Below are positions 1 to 10,500 of a stretch of 60,000 nucleotides of DNA, in pieces. Source of the DNA: Owenia fusiformis (Eukaryota; Annelida; Polychaeta; Sabellida; Oweniidae); contig CAIIXF020000001.1 of the NCBI GenBank assembly GCA_903813345.2, positions 57,927,885 through 57,987,884 of the forward strand, read 5' to 3'. Each line of letters starts with the position of its first letter. Positions within the stretch are counted from its first letter, which is position 1. Both the position numbers and the translations under genes were made by a program. The notes beneath the pieces were generated by a model, which saw only the letters and a list, made by a program, of their open reading frames with translations, ran no database searches and was not told the DNA's origin.

Positions 1-1
1 A

Positions 2-328
2 CAAATTAAGTGGATGGAAAACGGTCCTGCCCCACAAGAAATAATGGAGCTTGTTGCTTGTAGTTGTAAAGGAGCGTGTGACTCAATGAGATGTAGTTGT
101 AAGAAACAGGATCTCATTTGTGGAAGTTCATGTAAGTGCCGCAAAGGTGTGTGTGAGAACTGTCCAATCCATCAGCACGATGATGTTGATGAGAGCGACA
201 ATGAATTTGAACCAGTTGATGACACCATTACACCAAACAATGAAGATCAGGAAGAAAATGAATTACCTGAAAATCTCTTACCTGACAACTGGATGAACCA
301 ACTTGTCAAAGTTGATGCCATAATATGA
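2..328 (+). CDS. Cysteine-rich protein, 3' part only (CXC/tesmin-like cysteine cluster)
   Basis: The frame is open from base 2, so the ATG at 14 is probably internal and the gene begins before the window. About 20 residues after that ATG comes a compact cluster of paired cysteines (CSCKGAC, RCSCKK, SCKCRKGVCENC) like the zinc-binding CXC pattern. A very acidic tail (DDVDESDNEFEPVDD) and a stop at 326-328 follow. In invertebrate genomes I know this arrangement, a GPAP-like stretch then a Cys cluster, as the C-terminus of repetitive uncharacterised ORFs that may be transposon-derived; that is recollection, not a search. An inverted-repeat element starts 24 bases after the stop. A domesticated host gene is the alternative. 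Function unknown. Confidence 0.5.
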   Translation, partial: QIKWMENGPAPQEIMELVACSCKGACDSMRCSCKKQDLICGSSCKCRKGVCENCPIHQHDDVDESDNEFEPVDDTITPNNEDQEENELPENLLPDNWMNQLVKVDAII

Positions 329-351
329 ATTATCTCACCCTGTATATACAC

Positions 352-833
352 TGGTGATCCGCTCGATTACAGGTACGATTTATCCTTATTCCTTATTTCA
401 TTCGTTGTAGGCAGAATCCTCTCGACGTTTTTTCTCACAAACGTGAATCAGTATCATATGTCTTAGAAAATGTACATGTTTGCGAAAAATAGCTCAGAAG
501 ACGACAGAATCGTCGATTTAATTCCTAACTTAAGTTACATAAAGGTTTGGGTTAAAAGTGCAGATCTGAACTGTTTTTTCGAAACACCGTTTATGTAACT
601 TAAGTGAGGAATTAAATGTACGATTACAGTATGTTGTCTTCTGAACTATTTGTTTCCAAATATGCACATTTTCTTAAACATATGATACTGATACACGTTT
701 GTGAGAAAAAATGTCATGGGAATTCTGCCTACAAAGTGTGAAAGGAAAAAGGAAAAATCATACCTTCGATGTTCCCACATTTTGTTACCGAAACAACCCG
801 TTTAGGTAACCAGCATAATCGAGTGGATCACTA
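352..833. mobile_element. MITE-like foldback element, ~482 bp
   Basis: The ends are near-perfect inverted repeats: TGGTGATCCGCTCGATTA at 352-369 against TAATCGAGTGGATCACTA at 816-833. The similarity continues inward: CTCACAAACGTG...ATCAGTATCATATG on the left is mirrored by CATATGATACTGATACACGTTTGTGAG on the right, and GCAGAATC is mirrored by GATTCTGCC-like sequence with small gaps. No coding frame lies inside. The target duplication is not clear. A non-autonomous DNA transposon is the best reading; the superfamily is undetermined. Confidence 0.75.
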
Positions 834-1048
834 TAATATACTTTAGTAGTCTTTAATAATGTTAGGGAGGATGAGTTGTAAGGCATACTATGTCATGTTA
901 GATCATGATCTATACTATTTTTATTACAATTTACCAGTTACACTTTCTCCATGCTAGGTTCTGTTATAACTTTTGTTCCGTTTCCTATGGCATCTGTGCT
1001 TTATACATTTACATTCACAATGGTCCCTTCCTGGTATATTTTTTTAGG

Positions 1049-1172
1049 TTTTATGACTGTTAAATTCTATAGTCTTGTTAAGACCACTTTATAAACAGGT
1101 TTATTATTACTTTTATGACTGTTAAATTATATAGTCTAGTTAACACCACTTTATAAACAGGTTTATTATTAC
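1049..1172. repeat. 62-bp direct duplication, two tandem copies
   Basis: TTTTATGACTGTTAAATT... begins at 1049 and again at 1111. The copies differ at a few bases (for example TCTTGTTAAGACC against TCTAGTTAACACC) and both end in GGTTTATTATTAC. This is a simple tandem duplication in AT-rich DNA. The rest of 834-1630 shows no gene. Confidence 0.85.
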
Positions 1173-1350
1173 TGGTGTAACTAACACAACGAAAAAAATA
1201 TAATTAATTTATTTGATTTTATATAACATGAAATTATTTTTTCTTTTCGATAAAACATTGCTTATTAGAAATATATTTAGTTGAAAACTTAGAGTAAACA
1301 ATCAGTTCAAAGTTTATTTTGGTTCAGTAGTTTTTTCTATACATTATTTT

Positions 1351-1381
1351 TATGTCACCACCACTAGTGATTGGGTGACAT
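1351..1381. other. Short hairpin
   Basis: ATGTCACC at 1351-1358 is mirrored by GGTGACAT at 1374-1381 around a short loop containing ACTAGTGATT. It may be the relic of a small inverted-repeat element; no function is visible. Confidence 0.5.
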
Positions 1382-1629
1382 ATTGTAATAGCTTCGAACG
1401 TTTATCTTGACACTGTTCAGTAGTTAATGTGTACTGTATACTTAACAAGGTGTGGTGACATTTTGCATGTTTCTGCATCGTCACTACTATTGAAAGCTTA
1501 TGTTGATATTGTAGTAGTGTTTTTTAAGTTCTTTTTGTTGGTACAATTAGTTTCCAAACCCTATACTTATATCGATCTGACACACAGTTTTAGTGCAGGT
1601 TTAAGTGATTTTTGTTGATTATTAAATGC

Positions 1630-1722
1630 AAAGAGCACATGTGTCTCGAACTCGCAACATTGTGGATACAGAGCCCATTCACATAGTTTGACATGCTGGT
1701 GCTCTGAACCAGCTCGTTAGTT
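1630..1722 (-). repeat. tRNA-derived SINE head (degenerate)
   Basis: Read on the minus strand, 1722-1630 contains GAGCTGGTTCAGAGCACCAG (A-box region, D-arm-like) and, about 45 bases later, GCGAGTTCGAGACAC (B-box, T-arm-like). The spacing and box sequences resemble an internal RNA polymerase III promoter. The stems do not pair well enough for a functional tRNA, so a SINE head or tRNA relic is more likely. The SINE body and tail were not delimited. Confidence 0.5.
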
Positions 1723-1839
1723 AATATCTGACTAAGAGACAGCTTGCTTTCCCGATGAAGAAACGTTATCTGCAGCTTTTACGAGTACTATAGTATCTAC
1801 AACTACAATGTATTTTAGAATATCTATATGTTACCCCAT

Positions 1840-2640
1840 TGTAGCGCCTCTTGCCCATGTTTCTATCAATATAAAACATGATATCATACACCAAATATGC
1901 ATTTATGTCAAATTATGTGGTTTATAATACAGAAAAATAGATAACATTCTCCTTAGAATACCACCTTGTGTAACCCCACTTTACTGGCTTTTGCCCCTGT
2001 TTATATCAATATAAAAGGTAGCATGTAACCTTCCTTGTAACATGTGTAAAAGTTTCAAGAAAATCAGTAAAGTGGTTTTCCTTGAATCACAATCACAATG
2101 ACAAGATTTATCCAACAAAAAACTTCCAAGATGGCCGCCAGAATGCAAGATGGCCACCGAAAGGTTAATTAGCTCTAGAACTTCTTACCATGTAATATGT
2201 GTGAAAATTTGAAGTAAATTCGTTTGGTTTTCCTGAAATCGTGATGACAAGATTTATCTTTAAATTTCCAAGATGGCTGCCAGAATGCAAGATGGCCACC
2301 GAAAAAATAATGAGGTCTAGGACTTTTTACCATGTTACATGTGTGAACATTTGAAGTACATCTGTTTTGTGGTTTTTGTGGAATCGCGATGACAATATTT
2401 ATCTGAAAAAAATTCCAAGATGGCTGCCAGAATGCAAGATGGACGCCGCAAAGTTAACCAGCTCTAGAACTTCTTACCATGTAACATGTGTGAAAATTTG
2501 AAGTAAATCCGTCTAATGGGTTACCTGGAATCGTGATGACAAGAAAGTGAGACTTCAGAATGCCACCTTGTCTAACCCCGTTTTGGTGCCTTTTGCCCCT
2601 GTTTACATCAATAGAAGAGGTGTTTTCTTTAAGAGGGAAG
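1840..2640. repeat. Degenerate tandem repeats with paired CAAGATGGC words
   Basis: Units of about 140-155 bp recur, with TAACATGTGTGAAAATTTGAAG-like starts at about 2038, 2193, 2335 and 2482. Each carries TTCCAAGATGGCYGCCAGAATG followed by CAAGATGG. An outer motif, CCACCTTGTSTAACCCC...GCCCCTGTTTAYATCAATA, occurs near 1962 and 2566, with a weaker copy near 1835. Short open frames here are by-products of the repeats. Confidence 0.7.
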
Positions 2641-2744
2641 TCTGTTCTTTCAAACGGTACAATCATTTTATGTGGGAAAGTACCGGACAACAAAACCCCT
2701 TTTCTAGAGCCCTTTTGGAAATCAGATCGGGGACTATTAGTAGT

Positions 2745-2925
2745 AGTTGAGTAAGTAGCTGAGTAAGTAACTGGGTAAAAAGCTGAGTAGGTAGCTGAGT
2801 AAGTAGCTGAGTAAGTACCTGAGTTAGTAGCTGAGTGAGTAGCTAAGTAAGTAATAACTAATTAAGCAATTGAGTAAGTAGTCAAATAAGTAGCTGAGTA
2901 GGTAGGGAGGTAAAGTAGGGTATGT
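2745..2925. repeat. Imperfect GTAAGTAGCTGA microsatellite
   Basis: About 15 imperfect copies of GAGTAAGTAGCT lie in a row with drift to GGTAAAAAGCTG and GTTAGTAGCTG. Units are 4, 8 or 12 bases, all built on a GTRR step. Non-coding simple repeat. Confidence 0.85.
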
Positions 2926-2984
2926 AGGAATTTTTGAAAGTTTATTTGATCAATCTGCATCGTGAATACTGGCAACTGCGAATT

Positions 2985-4260
2985 TCAAACTTCAAAATGG
3001 CTTAACTGGGGGTAGGATTGCAATTTTAATTTCAGATCCGGATTCCTTAGGAAATTATGCCCCTAATTCATAACTCATACGTTAAATTTGGAGAACTTTT
3101 TATTTTGACCTACATTTCGATCACCAGATCTCAAAAGTGGGCCTAAAAACTTCTTGACGGCAAAAAGTTAACATTATAAGCACACTCTTTGCTACATGTA
3201 TACAAAATTTCGAAGAATATCATTGAAGTGTAGTGTCCGAATTGCAAAAATAAGAAAAAACTAAGAATTTGACCTAGATTTTGAACTAGGTATTTTGGTG
3301 TCCAAATTTTGAAGGAAAGTAGCTTTTGAGGTCCCCTTCTTTTATGGGCTTTCATTATGTTTAGCTGTACTCATTCTATATCTTGTATTTTTACACTTCA
3401 AAAAATTATTCGGTCCCATTGATTTAACATGGGGCACCAAATTTAGCGATGTTTGAGCTTTCAAAACATCATAACTTCTGAACAAGATGTCGAATCGAAA
3501 TTTGGTTTGCAGATTCGGATTCCTGATAAAATTCTACCCCTAATTCATAACTCATACGATAAATTTAGAATTTTTTTATTTTGACCTACTTTTTGGACAC
3601 GCCATAACTTCCGAACCGGAAGTCGGATCGAAATATGGTTTGCAGATTCGGATTCCTGACAAAATTCTACCCCTGATTCATAACTCATAAGTTAAATTTG
3701 AAGATTTTTTTATTTTGACCTACTTTTGGGACACCATATCTCAAAAGTGGGTCAAAATACTTCCTGACGGCAAAAGGCTAACACTATTAGCACACTCTTG
3801 GCTACATGTATACACGATTTCGAAGAATATAATTAAAGTGTAGTGTCAGAATCGCAAAAATAAGGAAAAACTTTGAATTTGACCTAGATTTTGACCTTGC
3901 CATTTTTGTGTCCAAATTTTTAAGCTAGATGGCTTTTGAGGTCCCCTTCTTTTAAAAGCTTCCATTATATTTAGCTGAACTCAGTCTATATTTCGTATTT
4001 TTCACTTCAAAAAAATCTTTTTTCCCATTGACTTAACATGGGCACCAAATTTAGCGATTTTTGAGCTTTCAAAACGATATAACTTCCGAACCGGAAGTCG
4101 GATCGAAATTTGGTTTTCAGATTCGGAATCCTGAGAAAATTTCCTACAAGACCAGTAGCGTGGACATTGAATTGGGAGAACTTTTTTTTGGACCTCGTTT
4201 TCGGACACTGATATCTCGAAATCGGTTTGAGATATCAAAAAACTAAATCGACCTGTTTTC
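2985..4260. repeat. ~605-bp direct repeat block with a shorter internal duplication
   Basis: Long segments recur about 605-610 bp apart: TCAAAAGTGGG at 3129 and 3732, CACACTCTTKGCTACATGTA at 3181 and 3792, GACCTAGATTTTGA at about 3272 and 3880, and GAGGTCCCCTTCTTTT at about 3328 and 3938. A shorter unit (ATTCATAACTCATA) occurs at about 3065, 3541 and 3678, so part of the unit is duplicated again with a period near 137. Divergence between copies is substantial. No coding frame persists. It may be an old dispersed repeat family or degenerate satellite. Confidence 0.7.
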
Positions 4261-4433
4261 CCCTACTTTTTTATGAGGAACACAATGAAAAATACCCGGA
4301 TTGAAAATATTGAAGGACGACCGAGAAAATTGAAAAAAGTGACAAAGTACTGGATTTGACCTAGTTCTTGACCTTTGACCTAGATAAAAATTTGACCTAA
4401 TTTCCCAGAAAGCCAGATACATTCCCTAGTTGA

Positions 4434-4494
4434 TCATGTAAGCAGCTTAAAGTAAGCTCTTCTAGTTGGTGAGAAATCTGGGAAGGAGGAAGAA

Positions 4495-4531
<37 letters not shown>

Positions 4532-7500
4532 GAAAACTGGCAAAAGCAATAGACTCCAGATTTTCATCTGGAGTCTAATAATAACACAAGAATTGTGAAT
4601 TAAGAATCGTGAATTAAACCTACTGTAAGGATTTGGTGTGAGATCATGCCCCACTCTGCCCCTGTTTCCCAGCTCCTTGACCAATCCTCCTACATTCATA
4701 TCAAAAGAGTCCTCTATGCTGAGGTCAAAGTACAGCCTCGTTCCTATCATAATACCAAGCCAGCCATCTGGAGTATACTGGGATTGTACCCTAACTGGTA
4801 TAATGTCTTTGCGTAATCTATAGGTGTATTCCGCCTCTACAAACAGATAATGTATACTGTTAATTGTTTATTATTTTCTAGTGTGTATTAAAGAGTTACT
4901 TATCTTCCTTACTTTATTTCTTTTATCTCTTAAATGTGAATGAAATAGCAGATATTTTTGCATTTTATAAATCTAATCCTTCTTAATTTTTAAATTCCAC
5001 AAGCCCATGATTTTAGAAGAAAAAGTTTGTGCAAGTTACCCATAGTTATATCCTCAAAATGAAAGTACTCAAAAAATCCCATAAGTCGTTGTAGTTTGTA
5101 CCACTGTAGTAGTAACTTTGATGCTAAATCATGATATAAATGTCGCTGAAATAGTTTCATCAAATTATCTACATCATAATTTAAAACAGAGATCTGTAAT
5201 TGAGAATGTATGGCATTTGAAACAATTCCCAAACTAATCCTCTGAATCATACAATATTTCAAACTGGGAATCAGATTAACAGAATTAGTGGAAACTATAA
5301 TAGTCATTTTAATTGAATTATTCAATTATTGATGGATCTTTCAGATGTAATCTAAGTGAAAATAAAATATAGGTGAGACAAAAGTATCCTGTATGTTTAT
5401 TAGCATTGTGCTTCGTTTCCTCCCTATTTTTATAACAAAATATTGCAAATCGACGAGGTTATAATATTTGTTAAATAGAGACAGAGGGTCGAGTTGACTG
5501 TCACAGCTGCATTCAAGGAGAAAACTTTTGAAAAGATTTGAGGTTATTTATAAGGCAGCTCAGTTACAAGCTTGACAAAATCCTAATGTGTTTTCTGGTT
5601 TGTATAAGGGACTGGAATGTCAAGTTTGGGGCTGGATAGCTTATAGGTTCCAACAGAAATATAATGAATTTTTTCATGTATGAGGGTGATTTATTTTTTA
5701 AAATTAGTACTGAACCTAGCCTGTTCTACCCCCTCTCCATCACTCATTAAAATACTGGTCAAACATACATGTAGAAACATTAGATTAATGCTAGATAACA
5801 TATTTACCTGTTCTACAGCTGGGGCTGTCTTTGTAGTTCTGGGACATGCCAACTATGACTACTGCGGCCCTCTCAACTGCAAGGGCCATTGCTTCTAGGG
5901 TAGACCCACCTACAACACAATAACACACATAAATAAGACATCAAAGAAAAATAATGAGTCGAGTATAAGGTTGTTACAAAGAACTTCAAATCTATTAACA
6001 ATCATTGAAAAAGGATATTATTTATGAACAGTTTTAATCATCAATAACCCATGTTAAAAGTACACTGGACATGAACAATAAACATTGAAGAAATCCTGGG
6101 AATTCTATCGCATCTAAGATGTACAATGGCTTTTAAGTTATGATATCTCATTTTAATTTGGAAATTCAATAACAACATCTCAAACTTTTTTATGATATTT
6201 CCAAGATACAAAGCAAGTACAGTATACTTGTATGTGACATTAACTCACTCATATTTTCTACATCCATCCAGACCTTATAGCCTGCAGCCTTCAGTTTATC
6301 TTTAACACGGATCATTGTTTCCTTGGCTCCCCATTGGTAGCTGAGCATTACATGCGGCTGGAAGGACTCGGACTCTAGAAAAGAACAGCTAAAATACTCT
6401 ACGTGTACTACCTTAAATAATGGTTACCATTGCAACCATAAATTGCATTTATTGCAATCAAAGAAGTAATTCCAATAAATACTATATAGCAGTATCATGT
6501 CCATGACGACCGCTTTAGAGCTTATAATAAATAATTTTCAAATCAATGATCATGATGGCCAATCAACATTTTTATCTCTCTTCTATTCAGCTTGCTTAAA
6601 TTTTGTATTTTACATCATTTAGACATAATCTATTGATTATAATGACGGCTTAGTCTGGGATTATTCTCAAAGGAACCTTCTAAATGGTGATAAATTCTGT
6701 ACCTGCTAAAGCTACGATTTTTTCAGTTGGAAAACATTTTTCTTCAATCACCCATAATGCACCTCTGGTAGCGTGGATAACGGCTTCAGATTTACTTTTA
6801 CTTGCGAGCTCCTGTAGTGCTGTAAAAGTCATAAAACTATATATTGTTTCCATGCTCTAGCAGTTTTAATGGTGATCTATTTTTGATACATCAAATTTTA
6901 TAAATTAAATGTGAATAAAAAGCAAAACAACATCTTGCTTCGAGTCTTCTTCATCTTACGACAAGACCATGTGGAGGTGTGTTAGGGCAAATGTGTAGGA
7001 GGGCCACAAGGGCACGAAGCAAGACTTACACAAATTCTTCAAGCACTCTAGAAATCCCATGATTCAAGCTTTGAATAAAATATTTTCTCATGGTACATCA
7101 TGTTAATCCAAATCTCTAGATTCTTAAAGGATTATGCTAGCCGTAAGATTTTAGCAACAATAATAATATATATTCTAATCTACTGTATTTTTAGGGATTA
7201 ATACCCAAAATAAACATAGTACCCTAGAAATAAATAGGTAATAAGGGCAACTAAATTCAGAATATGAAACAATTCCTGGACCATACCTTCATATTGAGAA
7301 TGATATATTATAATGATGATATACTTTTACAAATAACCACTGTAGTAGATAAAATTAAAGCAATCTATGTCCAGTATAATGTCACTAAAGGGAGTGTTTA
7401 TATCCATAGAACAGAGACTGCCTATTGTCCGATGGCATATAATCAATATCAAGATAAATACAATATCAGGACAATCTCCAGCGAGGATAACAACATACAA

Positions 7501-10500
7501 TCAGAAATAATTATTGGCTTTGGTTAATCGTGATACATCAGCATCCAAGGATTGAGACTCTTGTCTTAAAGCCGTGTAGGCTCTTTTTCTTTGTCCTATA
7601 ATGGTGTTCATACACGACACATAGGATCTTTAATATTGGCTTTGATGATGTGATTTCATTTGTCACCTTTAAGGTCTGAAGTGAACAGTTGTCTCATGGC
7701 CAATGTCAATCATTTTAGGTAATGCATTGGGAAAACTGGTTGCCTATTAGATAATAGACTGAATACCAAAATGGTGTATAATGACAATCACTTTCTCTTT
7801 TACTTGGTTATGTTATTATCTCTTGGCTTTTAGTCTGACACTAATTTTATTCAACTACAGCTTTGATTTTGCTTTCGATTCATTCTGAATCGTGCAATAT
7901 TCATTTTGGTTAACCAAAATAAAACATGAATTTCTTTGAAAAAATGCCAAATGTAATAGATGTGGTTAATTCTTAATTTTCCATATTGCGGATGAGTTCA
8001 ACATGACACTAGTAAGGTGAGGCACTTAATCTTGACTAGAGATCAGATTAATGTAACATGTTGCGTTGACATTTATGTGACTTTGAAAATGTTATAAAGT
8101 AAGGATCTTAAAACAATATTTGCAATTTTATTGTCAAAGAACCCCAGTGGACATTGTAAAACTCAACAAAGCTTAATCAAGAAGTATTGAAGATTAAGAT
8201 GGAAATGATAGCAAATGATGAAGACTTTGTTCTGATAAAAAATACTTTATGATGTAATTATAAAGGTACACGTCATAAAATATATTTAGTGTCTCATAGA
8301 TCAGCCATTTGGTCTATCATTATCTACTCTCAGATATTAGACTTTATCAAGCGAGAACTATTAAACCGTGAAATTTACAATGTTAGCTTGACACTGTAGC
8401 GACAAAGTAAATTCAGCCAATCAGGTAACTTCCTAATTAATCAGGAAGCTTTTTATACATCAGCGCAAATGAACTGAAATGAACACTTGACGTAAACAAG
8501 AATGTCTGCAATATTAGCCATAGATTTATTACTCCCTAGATTGTGTTAAGCATGAGATGAGGATGATTTCAAGGAATAAATCACATGCTATCTATTGCAA
8601 GACTTACGCCTGGCGTAACCGTCACCATGTTATTTAGTGTTTTTTAAGTAGCGCAAGGATCCTGCCATGACCGTGGTAGTGTTATCGCGTAAGCCTGGTA
8701 TAACCGTGACAATGCTGTATTATATTGCAACGTCTGTCATGACCGCGGTAATGTTAAAGCCCCGTATGACCGTGACAATGGTTGCAAGGCCTGCCATGAC
8801 CGTGGTAATGTTGAGGCCTGATACGACCGTGACAATGCTTGTAAAGCCTGCCATGACCGTGACAATGCTGTATTATATTACCGTATATATAGTATGACCG
8901 TCATAATGATTGAAAGGCCTGTCATGACCGTGAGAATGTTAAAGCCTGTCATGACCGTGGTAAGGTTAAAGCCTGATATGACCGTGACAATAGTTGCAGG
9001 GCCTCTCATGACCGTGGTTGTATTTAAAGTAGCATGAGAACACCGTAGTGACAATTTTTCTTCGTGTTTAACTACCTTAAATATGTAAATAAAGACTACT
9101 AAAAATGTGTATTAATTTCACAACGAAACCCTAATTTTTAACTCATAAATAATTTGCGAACAAATATATCTCTACTATCATTCAAGGAGGTTCGATTCGA
9201 AAGCACATACTTTCTATAATGATCAATTAATAAGCCTTTATCCATAAAAAATACTAACAGCAACGGTTGAAACATGAAGGTCATCAATGTCATATAAAGG
9301 TTACGGCCGCGCCAGGCTTACACGATTATACTACCACGGTCATGACAGGCATTGCAATATAATACAGCATTGTCGCGGTTATACCAGGCTTTCACGATAA
9401 CATTATCACGGTCATGGCAGGATCCTTGCGCTACTTAAAAAACACTAAATAACATGGTGACGGTTACGCCAGGCGTTAGTCTTGCAACAGATAGGGTCTC
9501 GAATAAATTGGCTTTTGTAAACATTGACATTTTGAAGCTGAAGAGCTTAATCAAGCGCTCTTCTTAATAGATGTGAAATAAGTACAGCACAGCATGCTAA
9601 AATCTTCTATATTAAAAATCATTGCTTCCCTATCCGCAAGACTTTCTTGCATATTAAGTTGATCTGGTTTGGTCTTGCCTGTCTACCAAGTAGCACAGGG
9701 CAACAACATAGCACTTTTTGAAAGTGTGATAAAACATAATGAGCCCCATCACTAATGGGAATGACATAAAATATTCATTCTTTACAATTGTAAATCGGTA
9801 CTTTCATACAATACTCATACAGATCATTTGTAGCACTTATATCTACTAAAGCCAATATTAATCGATATTCAATCGGCACAGAATCCAAGCAATCCTGGTA
9901 GCAATTCAAGTCACTAAGGGGTTCACATTGACCTAACATAACACTGATTACATAGGGATGTATAATGACAACCTTTGAGCTGAATATTAAATAAGTAATA
10001 TCAAGAAACATTTTATTTCATATGTCACAACACATTAATCAGATCCTATAAACATTTGGTGTTATTTCAAGGAGAAAATTACAGTAAGTAAAGGAAGACC
10101 AGAACGGCAAAACAGCACCATGGCTGTGTTCTGTATTTTCCATTTTTCAAAAACTACAGAAGTTGATTTCAACTGGCCTTCAATGTGAGCTACCAAGAAT
10201 AAATATAGTTTTCAAATCAAATCAAATCAAACTGAGAGCAAGGCCACTGGAAGACATTTCATTTTGTATTCAGTGCGTGAAATAAGGATTTTTTTAACCT
10301 AGACATTTTGGCAGGCCAGCCAGATTTTAACCAGCCATATCATTTTTTCTCAGGCCAATTTTTTGCAGCCTATTTCTTACTTCTCTGGCCAAAAATTTCA
10401 TTTTCCATATTTCTCCACAACCACTCTAAAATGAGATTTAGTTTAGTTCAATATTAACAAAGTAAAACTAATTCCATTGCATGTCATGTATCATTCACTA

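Noticed and set aside
4990-5325. 111-codon minus-strand frame inside ARM-TIR intron 4
   Set aside because: Lies between exons 4 and 5 with no fitting splice borders or family resemblance.
8667-8897. Open frame with MTVVVL/MTVTML repeats
   Set aside because: It is the CATGACCGTG minisatellite read in one frame; no codon-level constraint or start context.
9775-10011. 78-codon minus-strand frame with several cysteines
   Set aside because: No splice context or family similarity that I recognise; too short to support as a gene.
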